Shown piece by piece: positions 10,285 through 19,799 of a stretch of 36,427 nucleotides of DNA. The stretch covers positions 1-36,427 of the forward strand of contig CAILIB010000011.1 of assembly GCA_903834195.1 (NCBI GenBank), read 5' to 3'. This DNA comes from an uncultured Candidatus Berkelbacteria bacterium. GTDB taxonomy: Bacteria > Patescibacteriota > UBA1384 > CAILIB01. Under the pieces are notes generated by a model, which saw only the letters and a program-made list of their open reading frames with translations, was not told where the DNA came from and made no database searches. Within the stretch, counting starts at the first letter, position 1. Every line of letters starts with the position of its first letter. Position numbers and translations under genes: made by a program.

Positions 10285-11793
10285 ATGAAGAAGCAAATTG
10301 CGCTTATTGTTTTAGATGGTTGGGGTTATCGAGAAGAAACTGCTAACAATGCAGTTGCTGATGCTCGAACACCTATTTTTGATGCACTCTGGGCTAAGTG
10401 GCCGCATAGCCTATTGGAGGCGAGTGGTGAAGCTGTAGGTTTGCCTGAAGGCCAAATTGGAAATAGTGAGATTGGTCATACAACTATTGGTGCTGGTAAA
10501 GCAATTGATACAGATCTTATTCGTATTAATAAGGCTGTCAGAAACAATCAGCTTGGTGAGAATGAAGTTTTCAACGAACTGTTTGATCACGTTGCCAAAA
10601 ATAACTCGACCCTTCATGTTTTGGGTCTCTTAAGTGATGGCGGTGTGCATAGTCACAAGGATCATATGTTAGCCGTGCTACGTGTTGCAGTTGAAAAAGG
10701 AATTAATAAGATTGCTATTCACGTGTTTACTGATGGGCGTGACACTGCACCTCGTAGTGCTGGTGAGCATCTGGTTGAACTTGAGAATCTCATTTCCGAG
10801 CTTGGTACAGGGGTTATTGCAACTGTTTCCGGTCGCTACTTTGCGATGGATCGCGATAATAACTGGAATCGAACCGAGAAAGTTGAAGAAGCACTTTTCC
10901 GTGGTCATGCTGATCAAATCGAGTCACATCGGAAGCCTTCCGAAGTTGTACGTGAAGTGTATGCAAATGGCGGAGCTGATGAGCACATGGAACCGATTGT
11001 GTTTCTTGATGAAGGTGATACGTACACAATTAAAGAAAATGATGGTGTGTTCCTGGTAAATTATCGTCCTGATCGGATGCGTCAGATTAGCAAGAAGCTT
11101 GTAGAGCGAACAAAAGATTCAAATATCTTTATCGCATCAATGACTGAGTACGAACCAACGCTTCCATTCAAGATTGCCTTTCCACTAAATGCTATCGAGA
11201 CAACGCTTGCGGCAGAAGTAAGTGCTGCAGGGTTAACTCAACAGCATGTAGCTGAAACTGACAAATTCCCACATGTTACCTACTTTTTGAACGGACGTCG
11301 TGAACTTCCTCATGAAGGTGAAGAACACGTTATGTTGGAAAGTCGCAAAGATGTGAAGATCCATAGTCAGGCTCCTGAAATGCGTGCAGAAGGAATTGCT
11401 GATGAAGCCATAAAACGTATTGAAGGAGGTGTAGATTTTACATTTATCAACTTTGCAAATCCAGATATGGTAGGTCACTCTGGTGATCATGACGCAACAG
11501 TTGTTGCTGTTGAAGTTACTGATACACAGCTTGGACGTGTGGTTGATGTAATGGAAAAGCGTGGTGGGATAGTATTTGTTACTGCAGATCATGGAAATGC
11601 AGAAATAACCTTTGATACCGAAATCGGTGAGAAACATACTGCTCATACACTTAGTCGTGTACCTGCAATTTTAGTAGGTGCCGAAGGTAAACTGTTGGAC
11701 GGTAGTTTGGCGGATATTGCTCCTACAGTTTTAAATCTTTTTGATCTGCCGGTACCTAAAGCCATGCAAGGAAAGAACCTACTTCAGAAGTAG
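10285..11793 (+). CDS. gpmI: 2,3-bisphosphoglycerate-independent phosphoglycerate mutase
   Basis: IALIVLDGWGYREE, GNSEIGHTTIGAG, HVFTDGRDT, YRPDRMRQI, VFVTADHGNAE. Confidence 0.97.
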   Translation: MKKQIALIVLDGWGYREETANNAVADARTPIFDALWAKWPHSLLEASGEAVGLPEGQIGNSEIGHTTIGAGKAIDTDLIRINKAVRNNQLGENEVFNELFDHVAKNNSTLHVLGLLSDGGVHSHKDHMLAVLRVAVEKGINKIAIHVFTDGRDTAPRSAGEHLVELENLISELGTGVIATVSGRYFAMDRDNNWNRTEKVEEALFRGHADQIESHRKPSEVVREVYANGGADEHMEPIVFLDEGDTYTIKENDGVFLVNYRPDRMRQISKKLVERTKDSNIFIASMTEYEPTLPFKIAFPLNAIETTLAAEVSAAGLTQQHVAETDKFPHVTYFLNGRRELPHEGEEHVMLESRKDVKIHSQAPEMRAEGIADEAIKRIEGGVDFTFINFANPDMVGHSGDHDATVVAVEVTDTQLGRVVDVMEKRGGIVFVTADHGNAEITFDTEIGEKHTAHTLSRVPAILVGAEGKLLDGSLADIAPTVLNLFDLPVPKAMQGKNLLQK

Positions 11794-11865
11794 ACAGAGT
11801 GGTCACAGGAAATACTCAGAAAATTGTGCTAGGGTTAGGTAAGAATGAAACTAAACTCCTAGAAT

Positions 11866-12534
11866 ATGAGAGTTCTTGTTATAGAAGATGAACCAAAAAT
11901 TGGTGCTGCTCTAAAGAGGGGTTTAGAGCAAGAAGGCTATGCTGTTGATCTAATCGTTGATAGTGACGCTGGACTTCGGTATTTGCTCACCGAACCATAT
12001 GACGTTGCGCTCATTGATCGAATGCTTCCAGGAAGTATGGACGGCGTAGAGATTTGTCGTGCTGCACGCAAAAAAGGAAATAGTACCCCGGTTATAATGT
12101 TGACCGCGAAGTCGGCAATACATGACCGAATAGAAGGTCTTGACGCTGGTGCCGATGATTACCTGCCTAAACCATTTGCGTTTGAGGAAGTGGTTGCTCG
12201 TATCCGAGCTGTGCTTCGACGTCCGCAGGTAGTACAGGGTGAAATTTTGACGTGTCGTGATTTAGAAATGGATCCTGCTAATCATTTGGTTCGCCGTGCA
12301 GGAAAAGAACTGACATTAAGTACAACTGAATATTCACTTCTTGAGTATTTACTTCGTCGTTCTCCTCACGTTGCCAGTAAGGATGATATTATTGCGCACG
12401 TCTGGGATTTTGATGCAGACGTGTTACCAAATACAGTCGAAGTATATATTGGCTACCTTCGCAGCAAAATTGATAAAACCTTTTCACCAGCACTCATTCA
12501 TACTGTGCGCGGTGTAGGATATTCACTTCATTAA
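11866..12534 (+). CDS. OmpR/PhoB-type response regulator
   Basis: Receiver MRVLVIEDEPKIGAALKRGLEQEGY...VIMLTAK...GADDYLPKPF plus winged-helix C-terminus (NTVEVYIGYLRSKID...IHTVRGVGYSL). Confidence 0.96.
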   Translation: MRVLVIEDEPKIGAALKRGLEQEGYAVDLIVDSDAGLRYLLTEPYDVALIDRMLPGSMDGVEICRAARKKGNSTPVIMLTAKSAIHDRIEGLDAGADDYLPKPFAFEEVVARIRAVLRRPQVVQGEILTCRDLEMDPANHLVRRAGKELTLSTTEYSLLEYLLRRSPHVASKDDIIAHVWDFDADVLPNTVEVYIGYLRSKIDKTFSPALIHTVRGVGYSLH

Positions 12535-12540
12535 CATCAA

Positions 12541-13548
12541 ATGTTTCGTTCAGTTTACTTAAAACTTACAATTCTCTACGTGGCTGTAATCATGGCGATC
12601 AGCCTTTTTTTCAGTATTATCTACTACCAGAGTAGTGTGCGTGATTTAAACGCTGGTTTTCAGCGTCAGTCGGACGCATTGCATCGTAGTCAAACCGGAA
12701 TGATGTTTTTTCAACAGTCAGATTTCCAAACGGTAATTACACAACAATTGGATGAAAGTCGCGACCACGTTTTTTGGGAGCTGATATACGTTAATTTTAT
12801 TATTCTCATTGGTGGTGCAGCTGCAAGTTATGCTCTTGCTCTATACTCGCTTAAACCAGTGCAAGACAGTATGGAAGAACAGGCGCGGTTTACTGCTGAT
12901 GCGTCACATGAACTTAGGACACCTCTTACAGCCATGCGAACTGAAACTGAAGTATTACTCCGAGATAAAAAAGTGAGTATTGATGAGATGCGAAGTCAGC
13001 TTGAAAGTAACCTTGAAGAAGTAGGTAAACTTGAGCGGTTATCATCAGCTCTACTTACACTTGCTCGACATGAGCATGCTGCTGAAATGGCTTTTGAGCC
13101 AGTTCCAGTTCAAGATATTTGGGAAGATGCACAGAAACGTTTAGTAGCCAAAATTACCCAGCACAAGGCAGTAATTACAGTTTCTGCGAATGAATTAAGT
13201 GTGCGTGGTCAAAAAGATATGCTCGTTGAATTGATTGTGATACTGCTCGACAATGCTCTTAAATACAGTAAACCTGAAAGTGAAATAGATTTGTCTGCAC
13301 GCCATGATGGTCATTCGGTAGTCCTTACAGTGAGGGATCATGGGTTTGGTATTCATGCCAGTGATATTCCTCATATTTTTGATCGTTTTTACCGGGTTGA
13401 TCGCGCCCGTTCTCAGTCAGTTGACGGGTACGGACTAGGACTGTCTATTGCTCATCAAATTGTTCAGCAGCACAGTGGCAAAATTGAAGTTACGAGCGAA
13501 CCAGGAAAAGGTACTTGTTTCACGATAAAGTTACCAAAAGCTGCGTAG
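12541..13548 (+). CDS. Membrane sensor histidine kinase
   Basis: H-box FTADASHELRTPLTAM, N-box LLDNALKYS, G-boxes DHGFGIHASDIPHIFDRFYR and GYGLGLSIAHQIV; two N-terminal TM segments. Confidence 0.96.
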   Translation: MFRSVYLKLTILYVAVIMAISLFFSIIYYQSSVRDLNAGFQRQSDALHRSQTGMMFFQQSDFQTVITQQLDESRDHVFWELIYVNFIILIGGAAASYALALYSLKPVQDSMEEQARFTADASHELRTPLTAMRTETEVLLRDKKVSIDEMRSQLESNLEEVGKLERLSSALLTLARHEHAAEMAFEPVPVQDIWEDAQKRLVAKITQHKAVITVSANELSVRGQKDMLVELIVILLDNALKYSKPESEIDLSARHDGHSVVLTVRDHGFGIHASDIPHIFDRFYRVDRARSQSVDGYGLGLSIAHQIVQQHSGKIEVTSEPGKGTCFTIKLPKAA

Positions 13549-13618
13549 GTAGGCTGTCTCAGCCTGCTCTCAGATTCTACTGTTTAACTTAAAGAGTCTT
13601 ACACCTAAATAAAGCTCT

Positions 13619-14977
13619 ATGGAAGTTGTAATCCGCGGTGTGCGAAATGTCTTTCGCAACGCGACGCGATCTCTGGCGGTCGTTCTAATCCTGACGGTAG
13701 TTATCTGTTTTAGTCTGGTCATGTTGATATCGCTGCGGGCGGTAAATAATAAAGTTGATTCAGTCCAGTCTTCAATTGGAACAACGATTACAATTTCTCC
13801 TGCGGGTTCTCGTGGAACTGAAGGTGGTGGTGAGCCAATCACAACTGATGACATTGCTAAGATAAAAGCAACACCGCACGTGTCTAGTGTTATTACTTCA
13901 TTAGCTGATCGTGCAGTTACGGGAACTGATACAAACTTGGTTTCAGCAATTGATCCAGGAACACTTGGTCAACGGTTTAACCGAAATCGAAGTGGTTCAA
14001 CCAATAGTAATGCACCAGCAGCTCCTCCTGCCACTCTCAAATTACCAATTACTGTAACTGGTACATCAGACCCATCAAATATTCAGGTACAGGGAATTAG
14101 TACGGTTACTCTTACATCGGGTAAATGGTTCGATGGAGCAAGTTCTGCGAATGATGCGGTTATTGGTACTACATTGGCTACAAAGAATACATTAGTAGTT
14201 GGTTCAACCTTTACTCTTCATGATGCTACCTTCACAGTAGTTGGAATTGAAGATGCTGGTAATCAGTTTGCAAACAACGGCGTAATTATCCCAATTACAA
14301 CATTACAAAACATTACAACTCAGGCAGGTCAGGTAACGAGCGTGTATGCAGTTGCTGATAACTTAAGTAACTTGAGTGATGTGCAAACAGCGTTAACATC
14401 TTCTCTGGGAACTAAAGTAGATATTACCTCACAGATTGATCAAGCAAATCAGGCACTGCAACCACTGCAGAATATTCAGAGCATTTCGCTCTATAGTCTC
14501 ATTGGTGCCCTTGTTGCGGGAACAGTAATTATCCTCCTTACAATGGTTATGATTGTTCGCGAACGTCGTAAAGAAGTTGGGGTTCTGAAAGCAATTGGTG
14601 CTTCAAACTTCCTCATCTCAACCCAGTTTATGGTAGAGTCATTTACCATGAGTATAATCGGTGCAGTTGCAGGAACAATTGCAGGGGTGTTTCTTAGCAC
14701 TCCAGTTCTGAATGCTTTGCTCAATAACGCAAGTGCCAGCACTGCGAGTACAGCGGCTGGCCCTGGTGGATTTGGTGGTGCTGCACGTGGTTTTGCAAGT
14801 CGCTTTGGCGGTCAGGCAGCGAGTGCATTTAATATTAAAAGTATTCAGGCAAATGTAGGTTGGAACATTCTCGGATATGGGTTATTGATTGCTCTAGCGA
14901 TTGCCTTAATTGGTACGCTGTTCCCAACACTACTTATTACCCGGGTTCGGCCGGCCGATGTAATTCGAGGAGAATAA
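13619..14977 (+). CDS. MacB/FtsX-type ABC transporter permease
   Basis: N-terminal TM, large extracytoplasmic domain, then VRERRKEVGVLKAIGASNFLISTQFMVES and C-terminal TM segments. Confidence 0.9.
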   Translation: MEVVIRGVRNVFRNATRSLAVVLILTVVICFSLVMLISLRAVNNKVDSVQSSIGTTITISPAGSRGTEGGGEPITTDDIAKIKATPHVSSVITSLADRAVTGTDTNLVSAIDPGTLGQRFNRNRSGSTNSNAPAAPPATLKLPITVTGTSDPSNIQVQGISTVTLTSGKWFDGASSANDAVIGTTLATKNTLVVGSTFTLHDATFTVVGIEDAGNQFANNGVIIPITTLQNITTQAGQVTSVYAVADNLSNLSDVQTALTSSLGTKVDITSQIDQANQALQPLQNIQSISLYSLIGALVAGTVIILLTMVMIVRERRKEVGVLKAIGASNFLISTQFMVESFTMSIIGAVAGTIAGVFLSTPVLNALLNNASASTASTAAGPGGFGGAARGFASRFGGQAASAFNIKSIQANVGWNILGYGLLIALAIALIGTLFPTLLITRVRPADVIRGE

Positions 14978-14978
14978 C

Positions 14979-15647
14979 ATGTTAACAGTTTCAAATATCA
15001 CAAAAGAGTTTCCATCTGGTGACGGAATAGTGAAGGCAGTATCTAACTTGAGTTTTAAAGTTGAAAACGGAACCTTTGCAGCAATTGTTGGTAAAAGTGG
15101 GTCCGGAAAGAGTACCGTACTAAATATGCTCGGTACGTTAGATGCACCAACTTCAGGTGAAATTAAAGTTGATGATCAGGTAATCAATAAGTTAAGTGGA
15201 AGTAAGTTAACAAAGTATCGTCGTCAAAAGATTGGCTTTATTTTCCAAAACTACCAACTTATTCCAAACTTGACTGCTATTGAAAACGTTATGCTCCCAA
15301 TGGAGTTTAATGGACTACCAAAGAAGCAGCGCCTGGAGCGGGCTACAGAATTACTTCTTATGGTTGGTCTGACCGAAGAAAAGCACCGTCGTCGCCCAAC
15401 TCGTCTGTCCGGAGGTGAACAGCAGCGCGTTGCGATCGCACGTGCCCTTACTAATCACCCTCGTTTAATCTTGGCGGATGAACCAACAGGTAATCTGGAC
15501 TCAAAAACTGGCAAAGTCATTATCGATCTATTGCGAGATCTGGCGCGTTCACAAGATGTAACCGTAATTGCGGTGACGCATGATACTGCAATTGCGAAAC
15601 TGGCAGATGTACAGTTTACCCTGAAAGACGGTGAGCTAGAAAAATAA
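14979..15647 (+). CDS. ABC transporter ATP-binding protein (MacB/LolD-type)
   Basis: Walker A VGKSGSGKST, signature RLSGGEQQRVAIARAL, Walker B LILADEPTGNLDS. Confidence 0.97.
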   Translation: MLTVSNITKEFPSGDGIVKAVSNLSFKVENGTFAAIVGKSGSGKSTVLNMLGTLDAPTSGEIKVDDQVINKLSGSKLTKYRRQKIGFIFQNYQLIPNLTAIENVMLPMEFNGLPKKQRLERATELLLMVGLTEEKHRRRPTRLSGGEQQRVAIARALTNHPRLILADEPTGNLDSKTGKVIIDLLRDLARSQDVTVIAVTHDTAIAKLADVQFTLKDGELEK

Positions 15648-15683
15648 AAAAATCCCTCCTGATACTCTCGGGAGGGATTTTTT
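15646..15683. terminator. Bidirectional terminator
   Basis: AAAAAAATCCCTCC-tgatactctc-GGGAGGGATTTTTT between convergent genes. Confidence 0.9.
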
Positions 15684-15685
15684 CT

Positions 15686-16615
15686 TTAGCTTAGCGCAGC
15701 TTCTAGGTTTGGCACCATTTGTTTTTTGCGGGAGACAATTCCAGGGAGTAAAACAGTGTCACCTGTAACATCAGTGTTGTAGGCGCGTGCAGCAATTTCT
15801 TGTTCAAATTCATCAGGCATGATGAGTTCTGCATTTGAATTGAGAATGTCTACAACATAGAGGAATACTGCGTCAATTTCTTCTCGACTTTTCATATCGC
15901 GGGCTGCAGAAACGAGAGCCTCCTTCATTGCGATTGCATTGGCAGGCTTTGTAGTCTCAAGAACTGAAATACGGATTTTTTTACCTTTGAGGGTAAAGAT
16001 CTTACTATCAATTACGAGTAAATCGGCAGCTTCCATACCAGATAAATCTGATTTTGCAGTAAATAGTCCTTCTGCAAGATCGTCGGTATCAATTCCGCAG
16101 ATTGCCTTGAGAGTTTCAGCAGCGTTGCGATCAGTATCGGTTGTTGTTGGGCTGGTGAACTTTAGTGTGTCTGAAATAATTGAACTAAGCATAATTCCGG
16201 CAATGGCTGGAGTCGGAGTAACTGATGCTGCTTGCATAATTTCAAGCAGGATTGTGCACGTGCAGGCAACCGGGCGAATAGTAATAGAAATTGGATCAGG
16301 AGTTGAGATGCCACCAGCTAGTTTATGGTGGTCAATAATTTGAGTAATCGTTGCTTCCTCAAAACCAGGAAGAAGTTCTTCAGGATTATTAGTATCAACA
16401 ATTACAAGTGAATCACCTTCTTTAAACGATTGGCGAAGGGTAGGAGTTGGAATATTAAATCGTCCAAGTACATACGCTGTTTCTTTGTTGAGAGATCCAG
16501 ATGTAATTGCTTCTGCCTCATGTCCGGTCTCGTTCAAAAACCAAGCATGTGCAATAGCGGCACAAATTGTATCAGTGTCTGGATTAATGTGTCCAACAAC
16601 AAGGGTGGTGCTCAT
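15686..16615 (-). CDS. ppaC: Manganese-dependent (family II, DHH) inorganic pyrophosphatase
   Basis: VVGHINPDTDTICAAIAHAW, VIVDTNNPEELLP, IIDHHKLAGGISTPDPISITIRPVACTCTIL, ISDTLKFTSPTTTDTDR. Confidence 0.95.
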   Translation of the reverse strand: MSTTLVVGHINPDTDTICAAIAHAWFLNETGHEAEAITSGSLNKETAYVLGRFNIPTPTLRQSFKEGDSLVIVDTNNPEELLPGFEEATITQIIDHHKLAGGISTPDPISITIRPVACTCTILLEIMQAASVTPTPAIAGIMLSSIISDTLKFTSPTTTDTDRNAAETLKAICGIDTDDLAEGLFTAKSDLSGMEAADLLVIDSKIFTLKGKKIRISVLETTKPANAIAMKEALVSAARDMKSREEIDAVFLYVVDILNSNAELIMPDEFEQEIAARAYNTDVTGDTVLLPGIVSRKKQMVPNLEAALS

Positions 16616-16713
16616 AGGAAAAGAGTTACTTTCAAACAGGTTTCAGGATAGCAGATCTAATGACTTCATGGTACCGCTTGATATAGTTCAATACAAAATG
16701 AATGTATTAGTAC

Positions 16714-17478
16714 CTATTGGCTAGCCTGTGCATTTAAATCAATTGATTCAATAAATTGTCGAAAGTCAGGAGGTAATACACTCGTTGAATTCATTGAAAT
16801 AGTTGTATTTTGATCACCTAGATACAGTGTGCACAAAGGTTCACCCTTTGTTAGTATTGGTTGAAATTGAGTGGACACACATCCATTAAATATATGGGTA
16901 CTGCCGATAGTATCTTCTACAATTGTTAAGGCACTAGCAGGTATTCCTTGGTACTTTGCAGTAAAGTTTGATGTAACAACTTCTCGTGTAATAGCAGGCT
17001 TACTTGAAGAAACTTTGTCTACACTAACTGCAGTCAGTATTTGTTGTAACACCCTATCAAGCTGCGCACTTTTCACTTCGGTAGACCCGGTAATGTCGGG
17101 TTTCTCTGCAGCCAGAACGTTATCTGGAATGATGTAGATACACCGCGCGGTTGTTTTTCCTGTAAGTGGTGAAACGTCAGTGTTGTAGATATAACGTGCT
17201 TCCAGGTCGTCACATTGATAGGCTGAAAAACCACTTGGCAGTTGGTATGAGACTGAGCTATCTTGCCCTACATATGTCAGTGATGAGTTTGGAGTTGCAT
17301 TCGTCTTCACTGTGTCAGCTGTAGTTTTGTGTTTTGTAATTAGTACTGTCACTACGCCAATACTAATGAGTACCAATACTGCAATAGCCACAATAATAAT
17401 ACGTTGCGAGAAACGGGGCGGAGCATCTGTGTGCGGTGCAGTACGTTCTTCTGGACTATTCAGTTGAGGGGAATTCAT
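16714..17478 (-). CDS. Hypothetical single-pass membrane protein
   Basis: Cytoplasmic N-terminus, TM IIIVAIAVLVLISIGVVTVLI, then an extracellular region; overlaps the upstream Nudix-like ORF. Confidence 0.65.
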   Translation of the reverse strand: MNSPQLNSPEERTAPHTDAPPRFSQRIIIVAIAVLVLISIGVVTVLITKHKTTADTVKTNATPNSSLTYVGQDSSVSYQLPSGFSAYQCDDLEARYIYNTDVSPLTGKTTARCIYIIPDNVLAAEKPDITGSTEVKSAQLDRVLQQILTAVSVDKVSSSKPAITREVVTSNFTAKYQGIPASALTIVEDTIGSTHIFNGCVSTQFQPILTKGEPLCTLYLGDQNTTISMNSTSVLPPDFRQFIESIDLNAQASQ

Positions 17479-17978
17479 TGCAGATCTAGTCTCTTTAAGG
17501 TGTTGCCATACTCAGTCCAAAACCACACTAAGGTGTCGGCAAGTATTGATCGACGTTCTAAAAGTTCGTCCATTTTATCCAATTGGACATGCCGGAAGCC
17601 TTCTTCTGGAAGTTCTATATCAGCGATTACATAGTATGCAGAGGCTGAGCGACGTGCGCCGATATCGAGTGTTACCATGTGGTTACCAAGTTTTACTGGT
17701 AACGCATCAAGATCTAACTCACCTTTTAATGCACGAATAGCTGCTTCATCTGGAGTTTCATCGTGGCGCACAATGCTACCAACGCTTAGACCTAATTTGG
17801 ATGGAAAAAGCGAATCTGTTGTCAGAGCTGCTAAAAAGCAGGTTCCTTTTTGGGAAATTACAAGAACGTAGACTGAGCTGAATATGTCGTTGCGCTTATC
17901 TACATCGCGACGAAGTTTGCGGCCAATTTCTAAGCCGTTTGCATCGAGAATATCGATTTGGTAATCGCCGTGCTCCAT
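17475..17978 (-). CDS. Nudix-fold protein with degenerate Nudix box
   Basis: VYVLVISQKGTCFLAAL...LGLSVGSIVRHDETPDEAAIRALKGELDL resembles Nudix organisation, but the REUxEE core reads RALKGE. Confidence 0.65.
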   Translation of the reverse strand: MEHGDYQIDILDANGLEIGRKLRRDVDKRNDIFSSVYVLVISQKGTCFLAALTTDSLFPSKLGLSVGSIVRHDETPDEAAIRALKGELDLDALPVKLGNHMVTLDIGARRSASAYYVIADIELPEEGFRHVQLDKMDELLERRSILADTLVWFWTEYGNTLKRLDLQ

Positions 17979-18066
17979 ATACCTGGAGATATGTTAGTTA
18001 AGTATTACTATAGTAGCAGGTGATGTGCTGCTACCAAAGCCTTATTACACTTGCTATGCTAAGTTC

Positions 18067-18693
18067 ATGAAAAACGAGCAAGAAGCGCTTATTCACAGGA
18101 TAACTGGATTCAGTGACGCAGTCTTTGCTGTGGCAATTACGCTACTTGTGTTAGATATTCACACCGCTGAGTTACCTGCTTTGCTCAGTAATGCTGATTT
18201 CAGTTCAGCACTTCTGAATACCCTTCCTAAATTTTGGTCATTTGCGCTCAGTTTCTTTGTGATTGGACGGTATTGGGTTTCACATGTTCGATTCTTTCAA
18301 TTCTTCCGCACGATTCAAGAAGAGGAAAAGCCACGACTGCTCTTTATGACTCTCGTATTACTGTTTTTTGTGGTACTTTTACCGTTTTCAACTTCTCTCA
18401 TTAGTGCACATCCTGAGCAGCAGTTGGCAGTGGCGGTCTATGCCGGAAATATTGCTGCTGGTGGTTTTGCACAGTATGTTATGTGGTTGTATGTTACACG
18501 TGAGTACATGCAAAAGGCACCTAAACAAGAGAATCGCTTACTCTACTACCAATCAATGCGATTACTTGTTACACCTCTCGTGTTCTTACTTTCAATCCCC
18601 CTTGCTTTTTATAATGTTCACTTAGCTGAGTATTTCTGGATTCTCATTCTTTTTGTGAGAACTCAAATTGTGAAGCGACAACGGAGTTTGTAG
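18067..18693 (+). CDS. TMEM175/DUF1211-family membrane protein (putative K+ channel family)
   Basis: MKNEQEALIHRITGFSDAVFAVAITLLVLDIHT. ATG at 18067 sits 6 nt after extended -10 TTGCTATGCT, so the 18025 start in the track is less likely. Confidence 0.85.
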   Translation: MKNEQEALIHRITGFSDAVFAVAITLLVLDIHTAELPALLSNADFSSALLNTLPKFWSFALSFFVIGRYWVSHVRFFQFFRTIQEEEKPRLLFMTLVLLFFVVLLPFSTSLISAHPEQQLAVAVYAGNIAAGGFAQYVMWLYVTREYMQKAPKQENRLLYYQSMRLLVTPLVFLLSIPLAFYNVHLAEYFWILILFVRTQIVKRQRSL

Positions 18694-19317
18694 TTTTGGT
18701 GCTGTGCAAAGCATTACAGTAAGTAGGAACCCGTAAACAATGCATTTTTGTAGGATTACATGAGCTGTATGTGCTGCGATGCCTGTTTCTGGAAGTGGGG
18801 CAAAGATTAGCCAAAACGGGTACATGAGTATTAGAAGTGTAAATATACGAAAGATTCGTCCAAATATTGTTGGGCGGGCTAGGTTGAATGCAAGAGTTCC
18901 ACAAGAAAGTGCAAGGAAAAATACACTACCTAGTAGGGCAATTCGGTGTGGCCAGGTATAGAGATCATCTGGAATTAAACCGATTGATGTGACACATAGA
19001 GCAAAGCCATAACTATACCAAGTGAGTTTAGATTTTGCCTGAAGAGAGACTTCTTTTGATTTTTGTTTAAAGAATAGTACGCCTGCACATCCTGCGCTTA
19101 TGAGTGAAGCTGCAAAAAGTATTCGTACAATGAGTGGATTAACAGTATGTGCATACGTATGGGTAATTCCAAGATCACTGAGAAAATTTTGAGTGAACTG
19201 ATAAGAATGTATCGAGGAAATAAATGCGTTAGATCCCTGGTAACTAACTATTGCAATAGTACTGAACACAAGAAAGATAGTGCAGGAAATGTAAATTGAA
19301 GCAAAATGTCGATTCAT
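18622..19317 (-). CDS. DUF998-like multi-pass membrane protein
   Basis: FLSDLGITHTYAHTVNPLIVRILFAASLISAGCAGVLFF..., DUF998-like topology and motif. Confidence 0.65.
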   Translation of the reverse strand: MNRHFASIYISCTIFLVFSTIAIVSYQGSNAFISSIHSYQFTQNFLSDLGITHTYAHTVNPLIVRILFAASLISAGCAGVLFFKQKSKEVSLQAKSKLTWYSYGFALCVTSIGLIPDDLYTWPHRIALLGSVFFLALSCGTLAFNLARPTIFGRIFRIFTLLILMYPFWLIFAPLPETGIAAHTAHVILQKCIVYGFLLTVMLCTAPKLQTPLSLHNLSSHKKNENPEILS

Positions 19318-19334
19318 GCTTCAAGTATAGCGAA

Positions 19335-19366
19335 AATAAAAAATAGGGACCACATACAGTGGTCCC
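19335..19366 (-). terminator. Terminator for the 19372-19671 gene
   Basis: Minus strand GGGACCAC-tgtatg(t)-GTGGTCCC followed by taTTTTTTatTTT. Confidence 0.75.
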
Positions 19367-19371
19367 AGCGG

Positions 19372-19671
19372 TCAAAGATCATCTTTCCGCCGCGTTGGCA
19401 GATAGGGAATAGCCTGGAAAAAGAGTTCAGTTATGAGATATCCGGGCAGTGTGGTTAATAACATAACGATACTTAACCCGTTACTATTTGAAGATTTGTT
19501 GATGTAGTACCGTGAAACGAGTTCCTTCCAGGATGCTGGACCTTTCGTGACATAGTAGCCGATGTGAAAAGTTGAGTTGAGTATGTATAGAATAAGACAC
19601 ACCATTCTCAGATCAGGATGACTTGCTGCATAGATCAGACAGTATCCGCCGAAGAGTATAACAAAATTCAT
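19372..19671 (-). CDS. Small hypothetical membrane protein
   Basis: 99-aa hydrophobic ORF with terminator immediately downstream. Confidence 0.55.
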   Translation of the reverse strand: MNFVILFGGYCLIYAASHPDLRMVCLILYILNSTFHIGYYVTKGPASWKELVSRYYINKSSNSNGLSIVMLLTTLPGYLITELFFQAIPYLPTRRKDDL

Positions 19672-19740
19672 GGTGGTTGCGTTCCAGAGTATGAATACAG
19701 AATTTCCCCCGCCTTGCGACGGGGGTTAAGGAGAAACAAA

Positions 19741-19765
19741 TGTCTGTTAGTCGTCCTAATAGACA
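19741..19765 (-). terminator. Putative terminator downstream of the SPFH-like operon
   Basis: Minus strand TGTCTATTAG-gacga-CTAACAGACA (one wobble) followed by TTTGTTT. Confidence 0.5.
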
Positions 19766-19799
19766 GAGGGGGAGAACGGGATTGTGGCACGGTTAGGTG

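Noticed and set aside
11233-11646. 137-aa minus-strand ORF
   Set aside because: Antisense to conserved gpmI; Cys/Asn/Thr-rich shadow translation.
13552-13575. AGGCTG-tct-CAGCCT hairpin after the histidine kinase gene
   Set aside because: Short stem with a 3-nt loop and no T-tract; not supportable as a terminator or switch.
19700-19722. CCCCCG-N8-CGGGGG hairpin as an independent terminator or RNA element
   Set aside because: No clear T-tract in either orientation; the 19741-19765 hairpin followed by TTTGTTT is a better terminator candidate.
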